From: Paenibacillus sp. G2S3
Lineage (GTDB): Bacteria > Bacillota > Bacilli > Paenibacillales > Paenibacillaceae
DNA length: 64,000 nt
Reading direction: 5' to 3'
Assembly: GCF_030123105.1 (NCBI RefSeq)
Contig: NZ_CP126095.1
Location: forward strand, 6,510,001-6,574,000
The position numbers were made by a program, and so were the translations under genes. Under the pieces are notes generated by a model. That model was not told the DNA's origin. It saw only the letters and a program-made list of their open reading frames with translations, and searched no databases. Positions 1 through 8,577 of the stretch are shown piece by piece (positions within the stretch are counted from its first letter, which is position 1; each line of letters opens with the position of its first letter).

Positions 1-2
1 AC

Positions 3-1154
3 AAGGTCTACGGAGCAGAAACCGTGCAACTCATTCAAGCGCTGGATCGCCAAAAAAACCAGAACAAAAATACTCCACCCTGGCTGCTCGTCTCTTCCCT
101 TGTAAATCCACATGATATTGTTCTATACGGAGCCCTCACTGCACATTTACCTAATTTTAGGTTTGAGGTCGAGCCTATGCCTGCAGTTGCTCCCTCTCCG
201 ACGCAAAACGAATCGTTAGCTACCAAGCCGCGTTGCCAAGCCAGCTACCGGGACCTCTATCCAAAGGCTTTGCAGCCTATTATTGACCAACCTTTTTATC
301 GCCAACTGTATTACCAGCTGCAAAAAAATGCTGACCAGCAAATGCTAAAGGTGTTTGAGGCTCTTACTCGTTCTTCTTTCTATGACAATACCATCGTCAT
401 CTTTACCTCCGATCATGGAGATTTATTAGGAGCTCATGGCGATCTTCATCAAAAATGGTACTCTGCTTACGAGGAATTTTTGCATGTCCCATTTCTCATC
501 CATAATATACACTTGTTTCCCCAGTCTCAGAATATTCATGCCCTAACAAGCCATGTAGATCTAATTCCTACTATGCTGGGGCTTGCAAATGTGAACATCA
601 CAGACATTCAGAGCCGTATGCAAAATAGGTTCAGTGATGCCCGCCCCTTTGTGGGCCGCAACCTTGCACCTCAGATCCTTGGACACAGCCCATCCGCAAT
701 CGCTGATACGCCCGTATATTTCATGACCGACGATGATGTTACACGCGGCCAGCATCAAACCAATCCCTTGGGACAACCGTATTCTTCCGTCGTTCAGCCG
801 AACCACATTGAGACGGTTCTAACGTATATTCATAGAAACGGTCGGAAAGAGCTGTGGAAGTTCTCGAGATATTTCGATAACCCTCAATTTTGGAGCCAAC
901 CCGGGGTACAGGATGTCACGCTTCAGCCTGTGGAAGGATCAACCGGTGAATTTACCACAAGGGTCAAAACAGAACCCGTACCTGAGGAATTTGAGCTCTA
1001 TAACTTAACCGAAGACCCATTGGAGACTTACAACCTTGCTCACCCTACTCTGGCAACACAGCAGAGCAGAAGCATTCAGCAATGGATGAACCGTCTGCTT
1101 GCAGAGCAACGGAGCCAAAAGCGCTTAACGCCGACCCAGACAGCTACTAAATAA
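3..1154 (+). CDS. sulfatase/alkaline-phosphatase-superfamily hydrolase, 3' part
   Basis: The reading frame is open from the first bases of the window, so this is the C-terminal part of a gene that begins upstream; the internal GTG at 24 is not a credible start. The motif TSDHGDLLGAHG followed by a charged lysine-containing stretch and VPFLIH is characteristic of the metal-binding core of arylsulfatase-type enzymes (Asp-His ligands of the divalent metal). The catalytic Cys/Ser that is converted to formylglycine would lie upstream and cannot be checked, so sulfatase versus phosphodiesterase is undecided. The C-terminus (EFELYNLTEDPLETYNLA) is the usual sulfatase ending in which a substrate-proximal strand precedes the last helix. 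Followed at once by a terminator shared with the convergent M60 gene. Confidence 0.8.
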   Translation, partial: KVYGAETVQLIQALDRQKNQNKNTPPWLLVSSLVNPHDIVLYGALTAHLPNFRFEVEPMPAVAPSPTQNESLATKPRCQASYRDLYPKALQPIIDQPFYRQLYYQLQKNADQQMLKVFEALTRSSFYDNTIVIFTSDHGDLLGAHGDLHQKWYSAYEEFLHVPFLIHNIHLFPQSQNIHALTSHVDLIPTMLGLANVNITDIQSRMQNRFSDARPFVGRNLAPQILGHSPSAIADTPVYFMTDDDVTRGQHQTNPLGQPYSSVVQPNHIETVLTYIHRNGRKELWKFSRYFDNPQFWSQPGVQDVTLQPVEGSTGEFTTRVKTEPVPEEFELYNLTEDPLETYNLAHPTLATQQSRSIQQWMNRLLAEQRSQKRLTPTQTATK

Positions 1155-1206
1155 AAACAGGCGAATCATGGTTGAACACACCATAATTCGCCTGTTTTCT
1201 TTTGCC
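1154..1206. terminator. bidirectional intrinsic terminator
   Basis: Perfect stem built on ACAGGCGAAT / ATTCGCCTGT flanked by an A-run on the left and a T-run on the right, between two convergent stop codons. It should serve both the sulfatase-like gene (+) and the M60 peptidase gene (-). Confidence 0.85.
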
Positions 1207-1214
1207 TATGGGAT

Positions 1215-4200
1215 TTAATTGTTATCAATAAAAGAAATCAATTGCACGAGATTACCTGCAACTTGGTAAGTTAACCCCAGCATGTAAGTTCCCTTCTCCT
1301 CGTTCGATAGATCTATGGTGAATACATCCGGATTAGCTGCCCATTCATTCATATCAAACATGATTTCTTTAGATGTTCTAGTGTTTCTGACCCCAGCTGA
1401 ATTAGGGATCACTTTACTACCATCGAGCCCTTTCACCGGATTGGTCAATTCAACCACAGGTCCCTTTAATTGTCCTACCTCTACCACTTGAGGGTCAGCC
1501 AATAAGCTTGTTAGTTTAGTTAACCCTTGTAATGGGGAGAAATCTGTAATTTCATTTCCAGTAATATCAAGTGTCTCTAGGTTCTTGGCGTACTGTAGCC
1601 CTTCCAAGGATCTAGCTCTTCCGGTCTCACTCGTTAACATTGTAAGGTTATACATATCACCTAATGTTAATTCTCCAGTTACACCTAAAGTGGTCTTGAT
1701 CGAAGCACTTAAATACCGGTCTACAATAGTAATGACTTGCGTAAGATCTATTTCGGTCAGACCCTCTATTGCTTGTTGTAACGCTGCCACGACTGCATCT
1801 ACTTCACTTTGTGTGACAGAAGGATTAGCCAATGCTGCTTCTGCACCCGAGAGGCTGGCCGTAAATGCCGCAATACTCTCAGGTGTGAAGCCTTCTAGAG
1901 AAATTGCTTTCGCCGCTGCAATGGCTTGTTCCAGATCTCCAGTGAATAGGTGATCTCCATTCGCGAAATGTAGTTTAGTTCCTCCCCAAGTAGCATGGTC
2001 AGATCCGTTGCCATTTCCGCCGTCTGTAACGACTAGTTTCAGCTCTTTTGCTCCGTTAATACCCAATTCGATGAATTTCTGCGGATCTCTGGAGCCCATA
2101 ACGCCACTATCGAATTTCTTCTCTCCATCCACAAACACTTCAAAGCTCACCGAACCGACCGTACCATACATTTGTCGATCTACACCCACATAGGAAGTGA
2201 AGTAGTCCGCGTTCTTATCGCTTAGATCGTATACAATCGTCGAGTTGGAGTGCGCTCCAATCCCTCTTTCGTAGGACACTACTTGATTGCTCTCATCGGT
2301 TAATCTCAGCGTATTAGCACTAATAGATTTGTCCTTCAAAGGCGCAGTATAGCTGTTCTGAGTAGAATTCCAGTCGTAGTCCGTCAGATACGTAAAGTCC
2401 GTCATGTCTACTACGGCAATGGTTCTAGTCTTCGTGGTCGTATTTCCATCACTATCGGTTACAGTATAAGTGATCGGATACTTTCCAGCTCTATTGAATT
2501 TAACTTGATCTTGTCCTGAGACCTTCACTTGAGCCGTCAGGTCACCATCTTCCGAATCTATAGCCGAATAACTTTCATTAATATCAATCGCTTGGCCCAC
2601 TTTGGTAGATACTGATTTAGCTATGGTAAGCTCTGGTGTACTGTTCAGAATCATAAACTTTGCATCCGCGAAATCGCCGTGATCTGAAGCATTTCCGTTG
2701 CCTGCATTATCTAACACCAATTTCAGTTCACTTACACCCTTCACAGGGATTTGAGCTAGTTTAGCTTCCGTGCCAAATTTCATCAGTCCGCTATTATACA
2801 CTTCTACCCCATCGGCGAAAATTTTGAAGATCACACTGGAGTTGTTTTGCTCTGGGATATTTCTATCAACCCCTACATATGTTTCAAAATATTCGAAATT
2901 AGCACCCGCCAGATTATACACGATCTCGGAGTTAGCATGCGTTCCTAAACCCTTAGCGAACTCTTTGGTTACGCCATTTACAAGTAGTTTAATCGGATTG
3001 TTAGAGCTTGCCTTATCCTTACGAACAACATTGTAATCCGTTCTTGCCGACTGCCAAGCTATATCACTCAGATATTTACTAGCGCTGTATACAACGATCG
3101 TTCTGGTCTGTACCGCTGTATTGCCATCACGATCTGTAACTGACAGTTCTACGTTGTAAGTGCCTGTTTTACTTGAAGTGAACCCGTTCTTTTTTACTTC
3201 AACCGCTTCAATCAAATTACCATCTTCCGTATCAACGGCAGTAACATCGGTCAAAACATCAAATTCACTGTTCAATTTCACGAAGGTTGTCTCTTCCGGC
3301 ACTGTGATGGTCGGCTTGCTTGAAGTATTCGTAAACTTTGCATCCGCCCATACCGTATGGTCTGAAGCATTGCCATCTGTAGCATCTGTGGTAACCAGCT
3401 TTACTTCGCGCGCGTCAGTCACTGGTATTTTTACAAATTCATGCTCTGTACCTGCCTGGAAAACATCACTCGAGAATTTCTTCTCTCCATCTATATACAC
3501 TTCAAAGGTTGCAGAGGATGGTTTTCCTTTCATCGCTTGATCAATTCCGATGTAGCTTTCAAAGAAATCATAACCTTTACCCTCAATATCATAAACAACC
3601 TCAGAGTTCGCATGTACACCGATTCCCTTGGTATAGGTCGCAGCTAACCCTTGTCGAACAAGGGTTATGACTCCACCAGAGACGGCTTTGTCTTTCTTTA
3701 ATTCACCCCAGCCAACAACGACTGACTTGGCATTAAGATCCGAAAGATAAGCATAGTCACTCGTTACCGTAACCTGTGTGGTCTTGGTTTCTGTAACCCC
3801 TTCGTTCTTCACTTCATATACCACTTCGTAGTCACCTTTTTGCGTTACATCGACGGTATTCGCTTTCAGGGTGACATTAGCAGTAATATCATTCCCTTGA
3901 TAGTTAGTCGCTTTTACATAGTTCATCGGATCAAAGGGTTGATTTAGCTTTAACGTAATTTGATCTTCAACAGACAGCGCTGGCTTAAAGGCTTTAACCT
4001 GTACTGGCTTCAGTGGGTTCAGCTTCTTATCATAGCCAACAATCTTGTACGTATAATTGATGCTGCTGTCTACACTCTTGTCCACGAACTGATCAGTGCC
4101 TGTAAACCCTACTAACTTATCGTCTCTATACACTTCATATCCTAAGAAATCTTTCTTAAGATCCTTATTCATACTGAAGCTTAAGGTGTTTGATTTAGCA

Positions 4201-6356
4201 GTAGCGTTAGGCGTGATATTAACCTTAATCGCAACATTCTTATCTGCTATTCCTGTTCCCTCATAATGAACCACTGAATTGTTTAAATACCATAGCTTTT
4301 TCGGTGCTGGGTATTTAGCTAATTTCTCTTTCGTTTCAGGATTCACAGTGAAGCCATGTCTGGCAAAATAGCTACTTAAGTCTAACCCCAGCACTTCAGA
4401 GGAGAACTCCACCAAATACTGCTGCTTGGAATTGTCACCGTTCGGAAGGGAGACCTTCCGCTCGCGGTACATCCTTGTCAATTCTGTCCAGTATCCCGGA
4501 TGCGCCAACTCCAACTGCCAATAGGCTCCCAGCTGAGCAAATAAGCCCTGCTGATTCATAACCACTTTATTTTCTTGGATCACATATTTATAAATATCAC
4601 TTTCAAAAGGAATACGAGTATCCATCGAGTCCGCATGGACTGACATCAGCATAGACACCATATTATTGGTTACTTCGCCATATTCTCGTTCACCCATAGC
4701 CAAGCGATGCCCAATTTCATGATTCAATCCCCAGCCTGGATAGACTTTGTTAAAATCACCTAACATTGTCCCCACGGTTCCAAGTTGGATCCCTGTATGA
4801 TCTCCCGCTGCATACATCGCACCATAAGGCTGCATCAATCGAATATTCTCACGAATTAGCTTGGCATCATGAATCACACTACTGCCATCCAAGCCATAGA
4901 AGTCAAAGATCGTCTTCATCCAAGTATCATAGCCGGTTACGGTGCCCAGCGGATCATTTCCTTCTGTAATAAACTTGTTATAAGCTTCTGTCGCAGTTCC
5001 TGTGAAAATAACATGCTCGCTGACCATTTCCACCACATCGATGAGCTTGCGATCTTGAACATTCGGATGCGCAGCTTTATCTTCATCTAATTTTTGCTTG
5101 TAGGTGGTTAGGAAGGCTTTAAATTGTTCAGGATCCATGGTCTTGGTCATCATAGGGATCTTTGTGAACCCTTCGAATCGGATCAGTGGTGCCTTCCCTT
5201 GTTCCTCAGCTGTATAGGGATTGACGATATACACTGTACCGCCCTTAGTCACTTCATGTGCATAATAACTATTCGTCGCAAATTCAGGAACGGTTATTGT
5301 GTTTTTACCTGGACGCAATTTCACGCTGCTAGCCCAAACGTTCCAAGCCGCCTCTTGTTGGGAAAATACTAAAGAAGGCAATTTATCGCTCGAAGCAGCA
5401 TCTACATACACATTGATCGTATCTCCAGGCATTGCAACGAGCCCCGTAGGCTGGTTGTTCGTACCGAAACCAATTCTCAGGTTTTCTTGCGCATGCTTTT
5501 TCATATCACCACGTTGTTCGGCCTCAATAATGGTGCCTTCGGTTTGAACCTCTCCATTCACTAGCTTCTTAGCCAAATCCAAAGAATCTTTAAGGATGGG
5601 ATAGAGCGGATGTACTTTTGCCGCTTCTTCTAATTGATTGATCGCTTCGACGCTATTATAAGCAGGAACAACCGCACTCATCGTTCCATCTGTAAACAAG
5701 CTTTTCATCTTAGCGGATACGGTATCCTCTTTATAAAAAGAAAATTCAGCCGCACTCGCCCAATCTTGGTTAGCTTTTTTGAAGACAAATTTAAGTCTCT
5801 TGAAGGCTGTGGGTGCAAACTGAATCTCTACAACGTCACCTGCTCCGCCTTTATATTCTCCAGAGGATACTAGCGTATAATCTCCTGCATCCGTAGTTGA
5901 GCCATAAATATCAAATTCCTGAGCAAACCCCTTCCCCTTTGCACTGGATTGTCTTGCAGCGTATACGATTCTATTTAATTCAGTGGACTCATTGAAAACA
6001 AAGACAACCTCATTCGTGAACGTTGAACTGTTCGGTTTGCCCGTTTCCCAATGCGTACTCATATCGCCATCAATAGCCTTAGCTATAGGTGAACCTGAGT
6101 AGTTGCCACCGTTATTTGTGATGGACTTAATATTCGCAGGATTCATTCTAAAAACATCATTATAAGCGCTTAGGATAGCCTTGCCGTACAGATCAAACGG
6201 AATAACTGACGCATTGCTTAATAGCTCAGCCTTGCTTTGTACTACAGTCTTCACTACACTTACCTTGCTTACATCACTTGCTAAAGCATAACCTGCCTCA
6301 CTCGAAAAACTGGCTAACATGGCTGCCGATGTAGCGATCGCAATCATTTTTTTCAT
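1215..6356 (-). CDS. large secreted M60-type (enhancin-like) metallopeptidase with NPCBM modules
   Basis: 1713 residues with a Sec signal peptide (1-27). Visible modules: a discoidin/F5-8-type C domain (about 75-208, with DGDMSTHWETG); an M60/enhancin-like peptidase domain (about 285-620) with the zinc motif HEIGH at 546-550 and a downstream Glu near 561 (GEVTNN); an FN3-like domain (703-790); then alternating DUF5011-like Ig domains (795-867, 1014-1091, 1240-1317) and NPCBM-like carbohydrate-binding modules (868-1008, 1093-1235, 1320-1465); a FIVAR-like helical domain (1473-1535); and a short leucine-rich segment (about 1538-1625). The M60 family is known for cleaving O-glycosylated proteins such as mucins, so this is probably a glycoprotein-degrading exoenzyme. 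No SLH, LPXTG or dockerin anchor is visible. The ATG follows GGGGGG at good spacing. Its 5' leader contains a c-di-GMP-I riboswitch, a terminator and a copy of the dispersed repeat. Confidence 0.88.
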   Translation of the reverse strand: MKKMIAIATSAAMLASFSSEAGYALASDVSKVSVVKTVVQSKAELLSNASVIPFDLYGKAILSAYNDVFRMNPANIKSITNNGGNYSGSPIAKAIDGDMSTHWETGKPNSSTFTNEVVFVFNESTELNRIVYAARQSSAKGKGFAQEFDIYGSTTDAGDYTLVSSGEYKGGAGDVVEIQFAPTAFKRLKFVFKKANQDWASAAEFSFYKEDTVSAKMKSLFTDGTMSAVVPAYNSVEAINQLEEAAKVHPLYPILKDSLDLAKKLVNGEVQTEGTIIEAEQRGDMKKHAQENLRIGFGTNNQPTGLVAMPGDTINVYVDAASSDKLPSLVFSQQEAAWNVWASSVKLRPGKNTITVPEFATNSYYAHEVTKGGTVYIVNPYTAEEQGKAPLIRFEGFTKIPMMTKTMDPEQFKAFLTTYKQKLDEDKAAHPNVQDRKLIDVVEMVSEHVIFTGTATEAYNKFITEGNDPLGTVTGYDTWMKTIFDFYGLDGSSVIHDAKLIRENIRLMQPYGAMYAAGDHTGIQLGTVGTMLGDFNKVYPGWGLNHEIGHRLAMGEREYGEVTNNMVSMLMSVHADSMDTRIPFESDIYKYVIQENKVVMNQQGLFAQLGAYWQLELAHPGYWTELTRMYRERKVSLPNGDNSKQQYLVEFSSEVLGLDLSSYFARHGFTVNPETKEKLAKYPAPKKLWYLNNSVVHYEGTGIADKNVAIKVNITPNATAKSNTLSFSMNKDLKKDFLGYEVYRDDKLVGFTGTDQFVDKSVDSSINYTYKIVGYDKKLNPLKPVQVKAFKPALSVEDQITLKLNQPFDPMNYVKATNYQGNDITANVTLKANTVDVTQKGDYEVVYEVKNEGVTETKTTQVTVTSDYAYLSDLNAKSVVVGWGELKKDKAVSGGVITLVRQGLAATYTKGIGVHANSEVVYDIEGKGYDFFESYIGIDQAMKGKPSSATFEVYIDGEKKFSSDVFQAGTEHEFVKIPVTDAREVKLVTTDATDGNASDHTVWADAKFTNTSSKPTITVPEETTFVKLNSEFDVLTDVTAVDTEDGNLIEAVEVKKNGFTSSKTGTYNVELSVTDRDGNTAVQTRTIVVYSASKYLSDIAWQSARTDYNVVRKDKASSNNPIKLLVNGVTKEFAKGLGTHANSEIVYNLAGANFEYFETYVGVDRNIPEQNNSSVIFKIFADGVEVYNSGLMKFGTEAKLAQIPVKGVSELKLVLDNAGNGNASDHGDFADAKFMILNSTPELTIAKSVSTKVGQAIDINESYSAIDSEDGDLTAQVKVSGQDQVKFNRAGKYPITYTVTDSDGNTTTKTRTIAVVDMTDFTYLTDYDWNSTQNSYTAPLKDKSISANTLRLTDESNQVVSYERGIGAHSNSTIVYDLSDKNADYFTSYVGVDRQMYGTVGSVSFEVFVDGEKKFDSGVMGSRDPQKFIELGINGAKELKLVVTDGGNGNGSDHATWGGTKLHFANGDHLFTGDLEQAIAAAKAISLEGFTPESIAAFTASLSGAEAALANPSVTQSEVDAVVAALQQAIEGLTEIDLTQVITIVDRYLSASIKTTLGVTGELTLGDMYNLTMLTSETGRARSLEGLQYAKNLETLDITGNEITDFSPLQGLTKLTSLLADPQVVEVGQLKGPVVELTNPVKGLDGSKVIPNSAGVRNTRTSKEIMFDMNEWAANPDVFTIDLSNEEKGTYMLGLTYQVAGNLVQLISFIDNN

Positions 6357-6407
6357 CTTTTCTACCCCCCAGATGTATTATGAATCTCTTCCAAGCCTAA
6401 AATGGGC

Positions 6408-6437
6408 ACAAAAAAAACTACCCCAAAAGAGTAGCTT
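6408..6437 (-). terminator. intrinsic terminator in the leader of the M60 gene
   Basis: On the minus strand CTACTC-TTTTG-GGGTAG forms a 6-bp stem (extended by A/G-T pairs) followed by a run of eight T. It lies about 50 nt before the M60 start codon and downstream of the c-di-GMP aptamer, so it could be the riboswitch expression platform, or it could end transcripts from the upstream gene at 6858-7430. Confidence 0.7.
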
Positions 6438-6489
6438 GATTGCGTATAAAGTCGCCTAAAAATTAAGACTTAATTTTTATTAAACCTTA

Positions 6490-6593
6490 ACAAGCATAAA
6501 CGCCTTCGGCGTCCTTATAAGGACGATAAGGGTTTAAGCGAGAAATATAAGAGATTAAGTATAGGTGCATAACTTAACCTTTCTTATATTTTA
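6490..6593 (+). repeat. dispersed structured repeat, copy 1
   Basis: About 100-bp element that starts CAAGCATAAACGCC and ends CTTATATTT. Shared design with copies at 13012, 28178 and 40588: a short hairpin ACGCC-TTC-GGCGT, a palindrome GTCCTTATAAGGAC, outer AAACGC/GCGTTT pairing, and a long AT-rich right hairpin (AAATATAAG / CTTATATTT). This copy sits inside the transcribed leader of the M60 gene between the c-di-GMP aptamer and the distal terminator. One outer pair is lost here (GGGTTT instead of GCGTTT). No open reading frame and no obvious target duplication. Confidence 0.85.
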
Positions 6594-6609
6594 ACAAAAA
6601 GCGTTACAC

Positions 6610-6719
6610 ACTCTTTGGCAGCTGGCTGACAATAGTTATGATAACCTTAGTCCCTATAGCTTTGCGTCCCTACATTTCCATAGGTTTGCCTATGAAGTTT
6701 CGAATACATTACAAAGAGT
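6610..6719 (-). promoter_or_regulatory. c-di-GMP-I (GEMM-I) riboswitch aptamer
   Basis: Read on the minus strand the segment has the GEMM-I core in order: AUAGGCAAACCUAUG, then GGAAAUGUAGGGACGCAAAG, then GGGACUAAGG and the second arm ending in GUCAGCCAGCUGCC. The core elements GCAAACC, GGGACGCAAAGC and CUAAGG are the recognisable ligand-binding and tetraloop-receptor parts. A perfect 8-bp P1 stem closes it: ACTCTTTG (6712-6719) with CAAAGAGT (6610-6617). The 3' P1 strand can instead pair downstream: CAAAGAGTG with CGCTTTTTG (hairpin 6595-6617), which is mutually exclusive with P1 and hints at a ligand-stabilised ON switch. It precedes the M60 peptidase gene, and the window also encodes GGDEF and EAL enzymes. 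Assignment rests on motif recognition, not on a covariance-model search. Confidence 0.85.
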
Positions 6720-6857
6720 AACATAACGCCACATCTGATCGCATGATTAATTGGTATGAAATCCGAATAGGTAATTGCAATTAATTTTTCTATCGTGATA
6801 GATATTATTTATTAACTATCCCAGACTACGAGTGATACTTTTGGACTGGTTAGCCTT

Positions 6858-7430
6858 TTAATCTCCCGATCCAAACAAACGCCGGAACCAATTCCACACA
6901 TCGCCCGTGATGGGAATTAACCCGAAGCCATGCTCGCCAACTGCGATTAGACCATATGCCCATTGGCCAATAGCTACTGCTCCCCCAGCAATCCGTCCTA
7001 TGGCTACCGCCCCAAATGCCGTATCACCTATGGCGACAGCTCCCAACGCTTTTTCGGCTATTGCGATCGCTCCTACAGCCACTCCTGCAATCGCAATTGC
7101 TCCCACGGCGAAGCCAAGCCAGCTAAGTGCTATTGCCCCGATGGCTAACCACATCCCCAGTGATATTGCACCCACAGACAGAACACCGACGCTTACCGCA
7201 CCTATGGATATCAGGCCAACAGCTATATCTCCAATGGCAATTAATCCAACGGCCGTCTTCACTTGTGGTTTGCTTCCGTGACCAAACCCCTGACCAGAGT
7301 ATCGACCTAAATTGCTACGAATGCTTACGACTGGAAATGAAGGAGACGGCCACTGATAATCAATTTCTCGCCCATCTAACCCTCTCGAATCCGCCCAGCG
7401 TGTGATGTATTTATGCCAATTCATATCCAT
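6858..7430 (-). CDS. glycine/alanine-rich pentapeptide-repeat protein of unknown function
   Basis: 190 residues. Residues about 60-175 are a tandem array with a small residue (mostly Gly) every fifth position, best seen as ten-residue units GAVAIGDTAF / GAVAIGRIAG / GAVAIGQWAY. Such five-residue periodicity suggests a regular beta-solenoid or a glycine-zipper-like membrane stack. The sequence lacks the A(D/N)LXX signature of classical pentapeptide repeats. The N-terminal ~55 residues are polar (MNWHKYITRWADSRGLDG) and there is no signal peptide. The C-terminus (VWNWFRRLFGSGD) is amphipathic. It is downstream of the EAL gene on the same strand, about 100 bp away. No function can be assigned. 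Confidence 0.75.
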   Translation of the reverse strand: MDMNWHKYITRWADSRGLDGREIDYQWPSPSFPVVSIRSNLGRYSGQGFGHGSKPQVKTAVGLIAIGDIAVGLISIGAVSVGVLSVGAISLGMWLAIGAIALSWLGFAVGAIAIAGVAVGAIAIAEKALGAVAIGDTAFGAVAIGRIAGGAVAIGQWAYGLIAVGEHGFGLIPITGDVWNWFRRLFGSGD

Positions 7431-7538
7431 CCCGTCCCCCTTCTCAATTACCTAAATTGTACAGCCCTGGGGTTCACCTGTAATCAGACTCTGACCTGAA
7501 ATCATCTCATCCTCTAGACGGAGATATACTCATTAGGA

Positions 7539-8528
7539 TCACTGTTTGGGAATAGGGTCAGGCTTTCCAAATAAATATCCCTGAAACAACTGATAACCAC
7601 TCTGCTTAAGCCATTCAAAATCCTCTCTAAACTCCACACCTTCTGCTAAGGGAACAGATTGGATCTCTAAAGCCTTTTCTAAAAATTGTTTAGCTATTTT
7701 CTGTTTGTTCGGATCGCTGGACACACCCTGAACATATTTCATATCCAGCTTCATGTAATGGGGTTTAAGCTCCAATAACATCTCGATCGTGCTGAAGCCT
7801 TCGCCAACATCATCTAAAGCGTATTCAAATCCCCGATCCTTGTAATATGTCAAAATCGATTTCAAATGAGCGAGATCATCGACTTTCTCCGTCTCAACAA
7901 CTTCAAAGACAAAAAGAGAGGGATCGACGCCTAATTGATTGGCCAATTCAACCGTTGATCGTAAGCAAAACTCTGGAGCGTAAATCGACGTTGGGATAAA
8001 ATTAATAAACGTTTTTTTATTTAAGGGTGCAGCATATTTTACAGCAGTCATTCTACATAACCGATCTAAAGCATATAAACGTCCACGATTTCGTGCCGCC
8101 GCAAAAATCTCATTAGGATAGATAAGGGACCCATCTTCTTTTTTAAATCTGGATAGGAGCTCGTATGCAAAAATCTCCTCCCGTACGTTCACAATCGGTT
8201 GGAAGTGACAAGTAACTAAGCCCTTAGTTATAACCTCATCAATCCACTCCATATCAAGCACAGTGGATAATTCGGATAGAGGTCTCCATGTTTGGTCATC
8301 TATACGGAATTCAATCTGCTCCGACTCCATATGGTCAATACAGAAATCTAGAAAATCCCGCGCTCCAGACTCCTTAATCGTAATCACATTTTCTTCTACC
8401 TTATGTATCGTATTACTTCTACTCAAATGATGAATAACCTCAGGTAAAATCCTTAGATTAAGCTCACCATGAGCCTTGATTTCAAAATTCAGCTCTCTTA
8501 CTACACAATGATTACATGCCACATTCAT
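7539..8528 (-). CDS. EAL-domain cyclic-di-GMP phosphodiesterase
   Basis: 329 residues: a ~95-residue N-terminal region containing CNHC near residue 5 and no recognised domain, then a full EAL domain. Key positions are present: ELL at 123-125 (in place of EAL, a tolerated variant), Asn176 (FINFIP), Glu209 (FVFEVVE), the metal pair Asp239-Asp240 (ALDDVGEG), Lys260 (MKLDMKYV) and Glu296 (AEGVE), with the closing FQGYLFGKP. It is therefore probably an active enzyme hydrolysing c-di-GMP to pGpG. It is 49 bp downstream of the Crp/Fnr regulator gene and likely co-transcribed. It may oppose the GGDEF cyclase at 10265-11254 and affect the c-di-GMP riboswitch before the M60 gene. Confidence 0.9.
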   Translation of the reverse strand: MNVACNHCVVRELNFEIKAHGELNLRILPEVIHHLSRSNTIHKVEENVITIKESGARDFLDFCIDHMESEQIEFRIDDQTWRPLSELSTVLDMEWIDEVITKGLVTCHFQPIVNVREEIFAYELLSRFKKEDGSLIYPNEIFAAARNRGRLYALDRLCRMTAVKYAAPLNKKTFINFIPTSIYAPEFCLRSTVELANQLGVDPSLFVFEVVETEKVDDLAHLKSILTYYKDRGFEYALDDVGEGFSTIEMLLELKPHYMKLDMKYVQGVSSDPNKQKIAKQFLEKALEIQSVPLAEGVEFREDFEWLKQSGYQLFQGYLFGKPDPIPKQ

Positions 8529-8577
8529 AACCCCTTTAATAATCGATTCTATGAAAAAGATCCCGGAACTGCTCTTC

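Noticed and set aside
6907..7281. 124-codon plus-strand frame opposite the pentapeptide-repeat gene
   Set aside because: Its Ala/Pro/Thr repetitiveness is the mirror of the repeat codons of the minus-strand gene; the minus frame has the better start and protein-like ends.
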